Assembly: GCA_049999765.1 (NCBI GenBank)
Contig: JBNGIQ010009427.1
Coordinates: forward strand, 1-22,271
Reading direction: 5' to 3'
Length of the DNA stretch: 22,271 nt
Source: Phaeoceros laevis
Taxonomy: Eukaryota > Anthocerotophyta > Anthocerotopsida > Notothyladales
In this document: positions 1 to 9,859 of the stretch, one piece after another
Numbering within the stretch: position 1 is the stretch's first letter
Layout: each line of letters begins with the position of its first letter
The notes under the pieces: model-generated
The model's database searches: none
What the model saw: the letters and a program-made list of their open reading frames with translations, nothing else
What the model was told of the DNA's origin: nothing
Position numbers and translations under genes: made by a program

Positions 1-218
1 CGCCTGATCCAACAGCCTGCCCGCCTGCCACGTTTGCAATTAAGAGTGTGTACGACAAGGCGAAAAAGGTGGGGAAAGCGCCTCAAAAATTTTTGCTAAA
101 AGAAAATCAAAATTATAATTAAGCGCAATGGCTGGCTGCAATGTTTATAACGTTTTAGAAACCGAAAACGTTTTAGAAACGTTGCATATCATTAGCAACG
201 CGTTCCCTAGCAACTAAG
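1..218. mobile_element. Possible decayed terminus of an hAT-like element
   Basis: The block ends at 210-218 with gcaactaag, identical to the inner part of the right terminal inverted repeat of the complete hAT element later in this window (21796-21804). Resemblance to that element stops exactly at this point. The interior is AT-rich with an 18-bp tandem repeat at 149-180, and there is no coding sequence. A second near-copy of the end (gcaattaagagtgtg at 35-49) lies 175 bp upstream of gcaactaagagtgtg (210-224). The other end of the element would lie outside the window, so target duplication cannot be tested. A chance 9-base match is a real alternative. Confidence 0.3.
149..180. repeat. 18-bp tandem repeat, about 1.8 copies
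   Basis: The 14-base word aacgttttagaaac occurs at 149-162 and again at 167-180, a period of 18. It lies inside the possible hAT-end relic and is short enough to be a local slippage product. Confidence 0.6.
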
Positions 219-484
219 AGTGTGAGTATAGAGTGTGACAAGAGATGCATTGATAACATGTGAAAACCGTGTCAAAAACCCTTTTACTCACATGTTTTTA
301 ACATTTTTTTATAAGCATTTATGGAAATAAAACTTTCTTAATTATTAAATATTTTGAACTCGATCGCAGTATCTTTATTGTTCATTTGGTTGACATGTAT
401 ACTCAATGTTGCAGCCAAAGATGTAGGGTGTTAAATGATGAGCACTCCTCAGGCAGCTGTACTCAGGATCGTAAACCCAGAAAT
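219..484. other. AT-rich intergenic stretch, no gene seen
   Basis: This sequence is AT-rich with homopolymer T runs near 300-312. I see no coding similarity, RNA gene or clear repeat in it. Confidence 0.5.
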
Positions 485-1120
485 GCTTGGAGTTGACATA
501 GCAGTAAATAATTGTCTCGTAAGTATGTATGCAAAAGGTGAGCTAGTGGGAAGCTGCATGCAAAGTGTTTGACAATCTGTCCACAAGGACTGCAGTAACA
601 TGGACTGCCATGATATATTTATAGTGGGTAGGCTGAGCATGGGCCCTAGGGAGCTCACATTGTATGCAAGGATGGAGCAGGAGGGCCTGATCATGACTTT
701 AGCAAACATTGTCACGTTTGCTTACTTCCTGAAGGCTTCAAGTTGTACAAGTGCTGGCGCTCTACAACAGCCCTCAGGCTGGCAAGCCGCTGCATATGGA
801 GATGTGGAAAGAGGACTATTGGAAGGTGACAGTATTGGGCAACTGTCCTGTAAATATGTATAGAAAATTTGGCTAGATGGAAGATGTGTTTGACAATCTG
901 TCCACAAGGGATGCGGCAACATGGAATGCCATAAGAAATGGGTATGGTAGAAACAATCAAGGCTACACGCCTGTTTCGAAGAGATGATTCTGGCTGCTAT
1001 TCAGCCTAATGACACCACTTTTACCTGCATTCTTGTAGCATGCAGTGATCAAGAGGGGCTGGTCAGTAAGGGTAGGCAGTATTTTGAGGCCATTTTAAAG
1101 CTCTTGGGTTCTTGTCATTG
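485..1120 (+). pseudogene. PPR (pentatricopeptide repeat) gene relic, plus strand
   Basis: Translating in shifting frames recovers recognisable plant PPR modules in order. Around 490-535 there is a stretch reading VNNCLVSMYAKG. At about 568-618 it reads VFDNLSTRTAVTWTAMI. From about 650 it reads LYARMEQEGL followed by NIVTFAYFLKA. At about 880-940 it reads VFDNLSTRDAATWNAI, and at 985-1090 an E-motif-like segment reads PNDTTFTCILVACS and GRQYFEAIL. Intact PPR proteins of this type are organelle-targeted RNA-binding factors. Here the modules are separated by stop codons and at least three frame changes, with no usable start, so this is a dead copy. The two repeats of VFDNLSTR suggest two original PPR units. 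Boundaries are approximate. Confidence 0.75.
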
Positions 1121-1389
1121 CTAAATGCCTGCAAGAGTCATGGGGATATAGAGCGGGGAAACACGGTGCTTTGAAAGTCCTGTTGAGCTGGGACCTATAG
1201 ACAGCCGAAATACTCCCACAGTGCGCAGCAACTGTTCCACAAAGCACGGCATTATTTGTTTGAAGGCTTCAACTGGTTACAGCAGCAGCACGTTCTACCT
1301 CTCATGGTGAGGACAAAGCTGGAAATGAACCTCAGCGTAACTTGTTGCCCTCGAATGCAACTAATATCCGAATACATCATGTGCTGCCC

Positions 1390-2260
1390 ATAGGTTGAGG
1401 CAGGCCCTACGCAGGTATGAGGAAATGATGCCTAGGGCAACTGGTGATTTCAACCAAGCTTTTAAACCTTTGTTGCGGCGTTGAGGCATTTAGCTGTTTC
1501 TAGGACATGGCAATTGCAAGTGTCAAAGCAGTTAACTACACTCTGAGGTGGTGGAAGGTGGACTCGACTCGCATTTTCAGGTGAGGAGGACCATGCTTGC
1601 TGGATACCATACCTAGGCCCATGTGAAGAGTGGCATCCTTTTTCGAAGACATACCAGGTCTGGCATGTCTTTGAGAGAATGCCTAAAGTCCCGCCAGCTG
1701 TGTGGTTTATTGGAATGCCATGATATTGGGAGTCGGTCTGATGGAAAAGGGTACAACCCTGCGACTGGAAGGTACTCACCAAATGATCCGTTTTTTGTTT
1801 TGGGTTCTCTCAAGACTTACTGTAACATAAGCTGCAGCATACATCTGGCCAAGGAGAGGAAAATGAAGTTCATGTCATGTTTTTCACGAAATAGTGGCTG
1901 GAGCAAGTAAAAGCCATTCTCTCACAAACTAAGTGCGTTGCTGAATGTTGGGGAACCCTGGACTTGGACTGGTTTCTAAGAAGAATGCTCGTAGATGCTT
2001 ATCGACAATTGGGGAGACCTTAAGCTTAATTAGTGCATGTTAGGTGCGTTTTCGAGAAGATGGGTGATCGGTAGTCATGTGGTTTGCTGAACTGCCATAT
2101 GCATGGTTTCAGATTAGTCCCTGCTCTGATGGAGGAGGCTGTTTAAAGAGCCGTTGCACTTCTGTGCAAGGATGCAGCAGGAATATGTAGCACCATGGCC
2201 AGATGATCGTGACCAGCTGGTAGATGCAAGCTTAAGGTGTGCCTTTGAGAGAGTGAGGTA
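1390..2260 (+). pseudogene. Further degraded PPR-like fragments, plus strand
   Basis: Weaker remnants continue the PPR similarity on the same strand. YEEMMP occurs near 1417. WNAMILGVGLMEKG is read near 1713-1755 in a frame different from the flanking text. FCARMQQEYVAP followed by LVDASLRCAF is read near 2161-2245. The spacing is irregular and stops are frequent, so this may be the continuation of the preceding relic or one or more separate PPR copies. No function is expected. The assignment rests on short motif resemblance only. Confidence 0.5.
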
Positions 2261-3620
2261 ACTCATCGTGACTACTCTGGCTTCCTGGAATCCTACTGTT
2301 CCATGTCACTGCATTTGTATAACTAGTTCACCTTCTGGAAGTGCAGGCAAGCTTGAGACAGCAATGGTGCTTGTCCAAACTATGCCCTTCCAGCCCTGAG
2401 GATCAAACTTATGGGGGGGTTTGTCTTGGGATCGAGCTCGCTTGAGATAGGGAGCTTGCAATTGAAGGACAGGGTTTTTAGTCTGATATCGATCGATGTA
2501 GGTTTGGATAGACACGATGCTGCAGCACACGCCTTGATGTCAGTATCTTCAAAGCTTTGTGGCTGCTCACATCCATGGTGGAGGTGGCCAAGGAAATGAA
2601 TCCAGGCAATGAGAAAATGTTCCCATTCAGGAAACAGACGGCTGTAGGCTTAAGCTGGCAGAGTGATGTGCGGGGGGACTGTGCAAGCATGCATTTTTGG
2701 TGGGGACCAACAAATTTAGGTCGAAGGCAAAGCGATATATGAGCTGTTGTTTTTTTACTTCTGCAGATGACCAGTCAAAGTGTATGCAGATTCGAATTCG
2801 TGTAGGAGACTAACAAACCATTTTCCAAGCATCCGGCATCGCACTTGTCCACAACCCACAATCCAGCAGAGAAGTTGTGTTGCTACGCTTGTGGCCTGCC
2901 CCTGAGCCAAAAAGCTGAATAATAGTAGTTTTTATTTACACCCGTGGGTAGGGACCCTTGGTCGCATCGCTGCTCAGCTGGTGTGCAGCATATGAGAGAG
3001 ACCGAGAGTGTGTCTTTTGCGCGCTGCCCATTGTATAATTTGCTGTTTGTATAACTTTCTCCTTTGGCACGTTGGGCGAGGTTTTGGCTATGGCGTGTAG
3101 GGTTTTGGGCGCCGCCACCCCGTTTTCACGGTCTTCCTAGCATGCGATCGCCCTTCCAGCGTGTGCATTGCAGTCGCCTTGCAGCAGACATCCTAGGGAG
3201 CCTGTTTTTGTTGCTTTTTGTTGCTCTTTGTTGCCGTTCGTTCATTTTTTGCTCCTACCAGCATTCTGGTCTCCAGGATGTTGTTCACGTCATTCTGACA
3301 GCGTGTGTTCCTACGTTCTTCCCTTGTGCTCAGCTCAGTCCTCTCATCAACAGCTCGGCCCAAACCCCCCTGTTTCTCGGTATTTCCTAGCGTGGCATTT
3401 CCTATGGAAAATGTTGCTTGGCCAGCTACCATATTGCATTGCTGGCACCTCATGCTACTTACCAACACACATTGTGGACGCTTTGGGTGGATGCAGCTAA
3501 GCATGTTATCAATATTTTCACTGCTCTGCCGGAAGTCCAAAATGCTTGTGTACCCTCCTTTTTCGCTGGAAGGAATTGCTGAGGGAGGAATGCGGGATGC
3601 CTTGACAGTTCAATTGCTGA
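2261..3620. other. Intergenic region, no recognisable gene
   Basis: The open frames on both strands here overlap each other, are all under 120 codons and show no domain or compositional coherence. A run of ttgttgctttttgttgc-type words occurs at about 3208-3235. I see no RNA gene or mobile-element end. Confidence 0.45.
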
Positions 3621-3690
3621 CCTGCCCATAGGAATTGCTGGAGGAGAGATGCTGAGGATTGATGGTCATAGGAATTGCTGTTACAGAGAT
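3570..3690. repeat. Dispersed short repeats containing ggaattgctg
   Basis: The word ggaattgctg recurs at about 3572, 3631 and 3670. The last two copies share cataggaattgctg and a following agagatgctga. Spacing is irregular, so this is a degenerate short tandem array rather than a defined element. Confidence 0.4.
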
Positions 3691-4004
3691 GCTGAATGCT
3701 CGATTACTCATGTTCACATTGCTGCAATGAATGACCTGAAAGTGCAGGAATGAGGACAGCAAGTGCAAGGGGTACACGGGTCTCAGGGATTTAAGCAATC
3801 TTGCCTCACGATGCGATTTGTCAGTGTGCAGATATACAGCTCGTCCTTTGCTATGGCCGCAAGGCTAGGCATTGGGACCAACGAGCTCTTGTGAAGCAGA
3901 CTCATCAACTAGCGGGTTCTCACGAGCAGCTAGAGTTCTGTGGAGTACACTGGCTGTTATATTCTATCCGGCTTTCTTTCTTGATCTCATGCAATCACTT
4001 TCAG

Positions 4005-4140
4005 GCTCTCATGGCTTTCAAGGCTTTCATGGCTGTTAAGGCTTTCATGGTTGTTATGGCTAATATGGCTGCTCGGTTGCTCGGTTATGGTTGCTTTATT
4101 ATGGTTGATCGGTTGCTAGGTTGCTCGGTTGCGCTTTAAG
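4005..4140. repeat. Low-complexity array of atggctttcaagg and gctcggttg words
   Basis: Short words rich in ggctttcatgg, then in gctcggttgct, recur over about 130 bases. The open frame across them (AFKAFMAVKAFMVVM-like) simply mirrors the DNA repeat and is not a convincing protein. Confidence 0.45.
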
Positions 4141-4376
4141 TGAACCGTAACAGTGAGCAAAAATCGCATCGCTTACGATTGAGGGTGGCATTATTGTTGG
4201 TCCCACTATTTGCGGTAGCTCATGTTGTTAGGTGCTTGCAGGAAGTACTGGACAACGTTGTTGCAAACAATTTGTGAGCATGGTGAGCATGGACCGTCGG
4301 GAAATGGCTTCTGCTCACACTTTAGCTTGGCGTAAACCGCACTATTCAGCGAGGGGACCGTTCAGCTGCCGCGCTT

Positions 4377-4480
4377 CACAGTTGTAGCCCCAACAGGTAG
4401 ATTGCCAGCAATTTTCACGGTTGTAGCCCCAAAAGGTAGATTGCCAGCAATTTCGCGGTTGTAGCCCTAACAGGTAGACA
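4377..4480. repeat. 38-39-bp tandem repeat, about 2.6 copies
   Basis: Units beginning gttgtagccc start at 4381, 4420 and 4458. The first two are full length and share aggtagattgccagcaattt. The third is truncated after the word aggtaga. No coding role is apparent. Confidence 0.75.
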
Positions 4481-4490
4481 AAGGTCCCTA

Positions 4491-4582
4491 GACAGGGGCT
4501 CCCGGTTGTTGCTTGCTATCCCTGGACGGGGCTCCCGGTTGTTACTTGCAATCCCTTGACGGGGGCTCCTGGTCGCCGGTCG
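4491..4582. repeat. 33-34-bp tandem repeat, about 2.6 copies
   Basis: Units begin with gacaggggctcc or gacggggctcc at 4491, 4525 and 4558. The first two continue through cggttgtt and end in atccct. The array directly follows the previous 38-39-bp array, and the two unit sequences are unrelated. Confidence 0.7.
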
Positions 4583-4599
4583 AAATACCTGACGGGGTG

Positions 4600-4850
4600 T
4601 TCAATTCCCATGTGGAGTTGGCTAAACACCATAATCAACCTACTACTGAAAAGACACCGGTTTCACAGCACCCATGTCGCCACAAGCCTGCCTATTTCCC
4701 TCTCTCAATTGTGGCCCATGACATGGTCCGCTGAGGCCGTGCTCAGTTGCCACGAGCAGTGCCGGAATCGAACCCGCGACGCTGCAAACTCCGCCCTTCA
4801 AACAAGCAATGAGCGAACAGTGCAACGAGACATAAAAATCAAACTTAAAA
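4600..4850 (-). mobile_element. Possible tRNA-derived SINE relic
   Basis: On the minus strand, 4774-4764 reads ggttcgattcc, a perfect RNA polymerase III B-box. About 42 bases upstream, 4816-4806 reads tcgctcattgc, which resembles an A-box (TGGCTCAGTGG-like, 8 of 11 positions). The spacing matches the head of a tRNA. A full cloverleaf cannot be drawn: the T-stem has a mismatch and no matching acceptor 5' strand is found. A tRNA-derived SINE head therefore fits better than a working tRNA gene. No A-tail or target duplication was located, so the limits are guesses. Confidence 0.3.
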
Positions 4851-5091
4851 ATGACGTTGATCACTCGAAGTTTGCTCCTTCCGGAAACATAAACCCATCG
4901 TTCCGAGAGTCTGAATCCGCCATACGCTATATAACAAGTTTCCTCACACCACGGCGGTCACAATTGTGTCAAACACCAGCCTGCGAGCCAAGCTGCCACA
5001 CTTTGCATACAGTAGCCAATTCTCGGTCCGTTTTTGCTGTAGCGCTGCTTCAAATTTGAGACCTCCATCGCACCGAGATTTGGAAGCTTGC

Positions 5092-5100
5092 CTATATATG
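5092..5100 (+). promoter_or_regulatory. TATA box candidate for the 5274 gene
   Basis: ctatatatg lies about 180 bases before the chosen start codon, which would give a 5' leader of roughly 150 bases. The leader contains a short direct repeat of aggagaacatc at 5147-5157 and 5161-5171. No other core promoter element is evident. Confidence 0.45.
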
Positions 5101-5273
5101 TGAACAACTCTAGAGTGCGGGGACAATAATCCAGAGGACTTCCTTCAGGAGAACATCTGAAGGAGAACATCCAGCCCGACACGGGCTTGGTAGCGCTGAG
5201 AGACGTGAACACCCGGCAGCGCAGGCGCATCCTCTACTCGGAGGAGCGCTTTTCTGCCTCTACATCTGCAAGG

Positions 5274-8081
5274 ATGGAAGAGACGAGGGTTGCAGCCGTC
5301 CCCGGTGCCGCCCGCCACTCAGAGCCGATGTACATGGTCAAGGACGGAACGACGTGGCTCGTAGGATGGCTGGAAATGACCTACACAGGGCGCTTCCTTC
5401 GAATTCGGGCAGCTGGCCCAGGGGAAGAGGTGGCCAGCCAGGCTTGGGACGGCGGGATGACTATGGCTGTTTTCCAGTGCACCGACGCGCTCAAGGCGGT
5501 GCAGACGACCGTAACTCTGCACCTGCCGTTGCACATGCGTGAAGCTTGTGAATTCCTAGACTTGGCAGGTTCGCCGCACTGGAGCGGAATGCATGACGGA
5601 GTTGTGGATGTACGGAACAGCCTGGTTCGACGATGGGCGCCCGGCCATCCCAGCCACGGTGATGTGGTGGTTCATCCGATCCAGCTGGCCATGGGGGGCG
5701 GTTCAGAGCGTGCGCATGCAGAGCAGGGTGGACATGGGCATGCATATGGTGGGATAGGAGCAGGTCATGATCAGTTGAAAGATGATGTCCCGTTTCTGGA
5801 TGCCGGAATTTTGGACCTGATTCAGGCAGCGCTGGACTTGAGAACCTTCCACCAGTCCATGGTAGTGAACAAGGCGTGGTACCGCAACGTGGTGGCCTCG
5901 TCAGCTTCGTTCCGGGCTCATCGCCGCAGGCTGGCTCCCACGGAGCACCTCATTCTGGAGCTCTGCAGCTGGACGGGAGAACTGAGACAGGTCCCAAGGT
6001 ACAGTACATGACTTTTTCTCAAGCATGACTCTTGAGTTTTTCATTTGTGAAACCTGCAGGTGCCGATTTCCCCTCAAGTCACAAAAGAGACCTGTTTCTG
6101 TGTCTGTTGCACTAGTTTTAATGAATTCAGTTGCCGTCCGTCTTGCAGGGCATCGCGTGTAGTCAGTGCTTATCAACCGTGGCCAGCCAGGAGGGAACCT
6201 GCCGCTCAGGTGGTGATGGCGCCGTGGGAGAACTTGGCTCACTGCCCTGGTGATGAGCACAGTCCTATGAAGCCTCCTCCTCCTGCTGCTAGCGCTGCTG
6301 CTCCTCATGATCAAGCTGCGGCTGGAGATCTCGACAAGGCACGTACCAGGGATGCTGACGATATGATTGACGATGATGACGGTGATGATATGAGCGATGA
6401 TGATGATGATGAAATTGATTGGGACGACATCGCACCCGATGGCTTCAAAGCTTACTATGGCTGGGACAACGTCGATAGCTGGGACACAGATTCTCTTAGT
6501 GGGGACGACCTCGAGGGAGGAGGACTAATGGACGATGCGCACGAGACGAGCCACGGTGATCAATTGGATTCAGAGGACGACAATGATGGTGAAGCTCGCA
6601 TGCGCACTGCTGGATTCGAATTCGGAGGGCACAAGGTGGGTGAATACATTATCGAAGGGTCACCCGAGGATGTCGATGTGGATATTGATTCTGGACCAGC
6701 ACTTGATGATGCAACAGGTTCCCGGCCATGGTTTCACCTTGATAACCGGGATCCAAGTACGTATACTGCAGCTGGTTCTGTGCGCACCAAGCCTTATGGC
6801 TTAAAGGCTGTCCAGGCGGGAGGTCTCGTTTGCTACCAGACTGCAAGCTGTGAATGCCCATCTGAATGGGAATGTATCAAGTACTACAGTGAACAACTGT
6901 GGGTATGGGACCCTGTTTTGAACAACTCGGTGGAGGTTCCTGTGTATTCCAACACGGACATGCTTCCCCGTGAGGATGAGAACTGGTACCCTGGAGCCGG
7001 GTCCCGATTCCAGGTGATAGCGCTGGAAGTAGAGCCCAGCTCCAGGAGATGCAATTTCAAAATCATTGCATTAGCACGTCGACGACGAAGGGCAGGACTA
7101 GGACTAGTAGCTCCAGAGCATGCGCAGGATACGGGAGTAGGTAAGCATCGGTGGAGGCCTCGGAGCAGGAAGGAGCTGGAAAAGGCAGAGTATGCGACGG
7201 TGGTGTATGACTCGGTGACCGGCATGTGGAAGGAGTTGTCCATGCGGACCACCTTGGTGTGCAGGGGGCTGGAGCGGTATGGACGGGCAGTCATCCTGGA
7301 TGGATGCATGTACGTGCTGGAGAGATCGAGGAAGTGCCATCTCGATCAGGACCTCGACAAATGGTGTCCTTCCTACGACAAAATGTGCATGTGCCAAGGA
7401 TGCAGGGACGACATCGACAGCGGGACCTTCAAACACCGCCTTCTGCGCCTTGACATGTCCAACACCGAAGCAGGATGGACGAATATGTGGCCGACGGGCA
7501 GCGTCGCGCGCAAATCCACCATGGCTTTGTTCCACATCAACGACGACCTGGTGGTGGATCACCATGGCCGGCTGCTGCTCATGGGCCTCCCGATGCTCAG
7601 CATGGAGGTGATCCGGAGCCCGGCACGGAAGCTGGCCGGGTGCAGGTCTCCGATTGTGTGGCAGATCCTGCCTGTAACCTTCGAGTTGCAGGAGTTCGGG
7701 TGCCTGGACACGGCCCTGTTGTTGCAGAAGGAGGTGCTGCCGAGAGATGAGGATCGATATCCGGAGGAGCTGTTTCGGTTTGGCCTGCGGCCAAGTGCCT
7801 GGTTCTATGCGGATGGCAGGCTCTACATCACCGTGTTGAATGAGGATGTGAAGCAGTTGCTGGCCATGGAGTTCAACGACGTCGACAGGGGGCCGGGTTC
7901 AGCTGCAGGCGCCTTGCCGGAGTTCTTCTGGTTGCCTCCCAGCCCGCTCATGTTGGCGGCTGGAAGAGAAGAGCGAAAGATGCTGAGCGTACCCACACTG
8001 GTGATCGAGGGAGAGCCGTACTACACTGCCATGCCTATCTGCCCGCGTACAGACGCGTTTCTTCCCAGGTTGTTAGATTAG
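5274..8081 (+). CDS. Acidic F-box-like protein with C-terminal propeller-like region (two exons)
   Basis: Proposed exons are 5274-5998 and 6149-8081, encoding 885 residues. The donor is ccaag|gtacag and the acceptor cttgcag|ggc, and the splice keeps frame at an arginine (residue 242). The first ATG of the open frame is at 5274 (ggATGg); the frame upstream lacks another ATG. Residues about 20-130 form an N-terminal domain I cannot name, closing with RRWAPGHPSHGD. Residues about 172-214 resemble an F-box (LIQAALDLRTFHQSMVVNKAW). A proline/alanine stretch follows, then a strongly acidic region (about 310-430). From about 433 there is a propeller-like region with GLVCYQ, LWVWDPVLN, WFYADGRLYITV and terminal PICPRTD. 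A cysteine cluster (C638, C648, C655, C657, C660) has no full counterpart in the paralogue at 14219-17101. By family, a role as an SCF ubiquitin-ligase substrate receptor is inferred; the substrate is unknown. Confidence 0.75.
5999..6148 (+). other. Intron of the 5274 gene
   Basis: A 150-base GT-AG intron joins the two open frames in phase 2. A nearer acceptor (cctgcag at 6059) also exists. Used with this donor it would run into a stop after about 30 codons, and it is only compatible with a poorer donor at 5991 (cag|gtccca). The 5999-6148 choice is therefore preferred but unproven. Confidence 0.6.
6351..6414 (+). repeat. GAT/GAC-rich microsatellite encoding poly-Asp
   Basis: Near-continuous gat and gac codons encode the acidic core DDMIDDDDGDDMSDDDDD of the F-box-like protein. 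The run stays in frame and is a likely site of length variation between alleles. Confidence 0.7.
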
Positions 8082-8161
8082 GTGTATGAATGATCGATGG
8101 GAGGAAGCCTACCAGGTGGTTGGTTCATTTTAGACTGTCTTCGTGATTGGCTTGCTCTAAT

Positions 8162-8167
8162 AATAAA
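8162..8167 (+). terminator. Polyadenylation signal AATAAA
   Basis: A canonical AATAAA lies 80 bases after the stop codon of the 5274 gene, in a taataataaag context. The position suits 3'-end formation of that transcript. Confidence 0.5.
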
Positions 8168-8169
8168 GC

Positions 8170-9859
8170 TGCATGGATCTTGTCCTCCGGATTCCCACGA
8201 GAAGCTTGCGTGTGATCACTGTGCTGCGTGACTGATGATTTGCACAGGTACAACCGAAGCCAGGAATGGGCGGGCTTCTCTAGATGCTTGTCCAGAAGGC
8301 TATGGCTGTGATGTTTTGAAAATGGCACAGTCCCATGACAGTTCCAGTGTCGTCAATTTTTACACCTTCAAAAGGCTGCATCATGACGAAATTCAGGGCA
8401 GGCATGTCGAGATAGAGAATAGTGTGGCACTTTCAGTTCGATCTTGCTAGCAAAGCCTGTCAAACTCTTGAGACTTGATCGATGTACATGTCAGTAAAAC
8501 ATCTCCCATTGTCAAAATGTCACACAAGCACTTCACTTTCCTCTTGAGAAGTTCTTGTACAAATGTATCGGCATGCTGGTTCTGTGTTTTTTCCAACAAA
8601 GGTGAACAAAACCGATTTTGGAAGGCAGAAGCAGTAGTTGATACATTCGAATTCATGAACCAAACATTTCGATGACTGCTCGGTGACTCTACCTGCCCGC
8701 TGGAAAGCCCCCGGTCTGCACAAAAGGCTACCTTCGTGAGGAATCCACAAGCTTGCGGGAGGCATGTCTCTCGCATATTCATTAGCTGACAGATGTTTTC
8801 AAGAGCACCCTTGTTTACAAATCATTTATTAAGAGCGAAGGCGTACAAAGTTTCACTGGGAAGAAGCGAATGTTCAAATCGAGGAAGCCATCTATGGCCA
8901 GCCTCAGAAACCTAAACTCTAGCTAGAACACAAAGTTCACGAAGAACATCGGGACATCAATCCTCGTATCTAGCAAGCCTGGTTTTTACTTTGCTAGCTA
9001 GCATGCATGCATGCAGGCCATTTTTACAGGCCATATGCATGTTTGAAGGTGAACAGGAAGTTCTCTGCTTTTGTTTGAAGGAAAAATGGCAGCTCAATCT
9101 TCGGCTTGTTAGTATCAAAATCAGAGGGCAGTAATTGAAGCATATCTTCTCGTACTGAATCTCTCAGGATGGCGGAGGTAAAAGGGAAGGCCTACCAGAA
9201 AAGTTGTTGTAAACAACTTAAAACAAGTCTGCAGCCTTTGTACACCTTGGTGCTCAAGCTGGCCTGCACACCTACTGAAAAACACTCTCAGAGTAACCTG
9301 GGCTAGCGCTGCTTCTCCCTTAGAAGGAGGCCCAAGATTCAGATTGAAAACGTCAACCGACGGGTTCCCTATGCATGGGTCCTTGCTTCTGGGTGTTGGT
9401 CCGGGCTTGGCTGTTGCTGGAAGAATTGTGTTGCTGGCCAAGACATGACGGTGTGACTGAGGGAAAAACTCATCGAAATGAGGTTGACGACCTCATCAGC
9501 ACGTTGCAGGATCACCTAGCCCTGTGAACTAACCCGTTTACAAATGTGGATCATTAGCAGCTCCAAGAAAAAGAGAATCTTGTGAATTCTTCCACCTGGT
9601 GGCAACCTCCCTGTAGACAGAGGAGAGGTACCACCTGTAAGAATTCGTGGGACTCTCTTTCCATGGATTTGCTGAATATTCCCCAGGCATTTGCACCAAA
9701 AACCATCAACAAACAGTCACGCTCCCAGGACGCCTTTCCACCCCTTGAGCCACCATCATCTTCTCCTCACCTCCCCCATGCAATCAGGGCAGTAGCACAG
9801 CCCCAAAAGCATGTGAGCTTGCGGTCTTGCAAGCAAGCATTGTCCAACCACGATCCGGC
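8170..9859. other. Intergenic region, no recognisable gene
   Basis: Open frames at 8447-8782 (-), 9121-9441 (-) and 9582-9881 (+) show no recognisable domains and overlap competing frames. A short gctagctagcatgcatgcatgc simple-sequence stretch lies at about 8993-9014. The end next to 9860 may include the eroded 3' part of the decarboxylase relic. Confidence 0.45.

Noticed and set aside
3064-3631. Overlapping open frames of about 110 codons on both strands
   Set aside because: Cys/Ser/Phe-rich translations without motifs, in mutually overlapping frames with no promoter or splice support.
4764-4850. A tRNA gene on the minus strand
   Set aside because: The B-box is perfect, but the T-stem has a mismatch, and no acceptor pairing or convincing anticodon arm could be drawn.
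5187-5273. N-terminal extension of the 5274 gene
   Set aside because: The frame is open but begins with TTG and has no ATG before 5274; the similarity to the paralogue begins after 5274.
7141-7188. gtaagc donor and gcag acceptor inside exon 2 of the 5274 gene
   Set aside because: The interval is only 48 bases, below usual plant intron size, and the frame is open throughout. Noted as an insertion instead.
8447-8782. A 111-codon minus-strand open frame
   Set aside because: No recognisable domain; competing frames cover the same bases and there is no supporting context.
9121-9441. A 106-codon minus-strand open frame
   Set aside because: No recognisable motif and it starts and ends in otherwise non-coding sequence.
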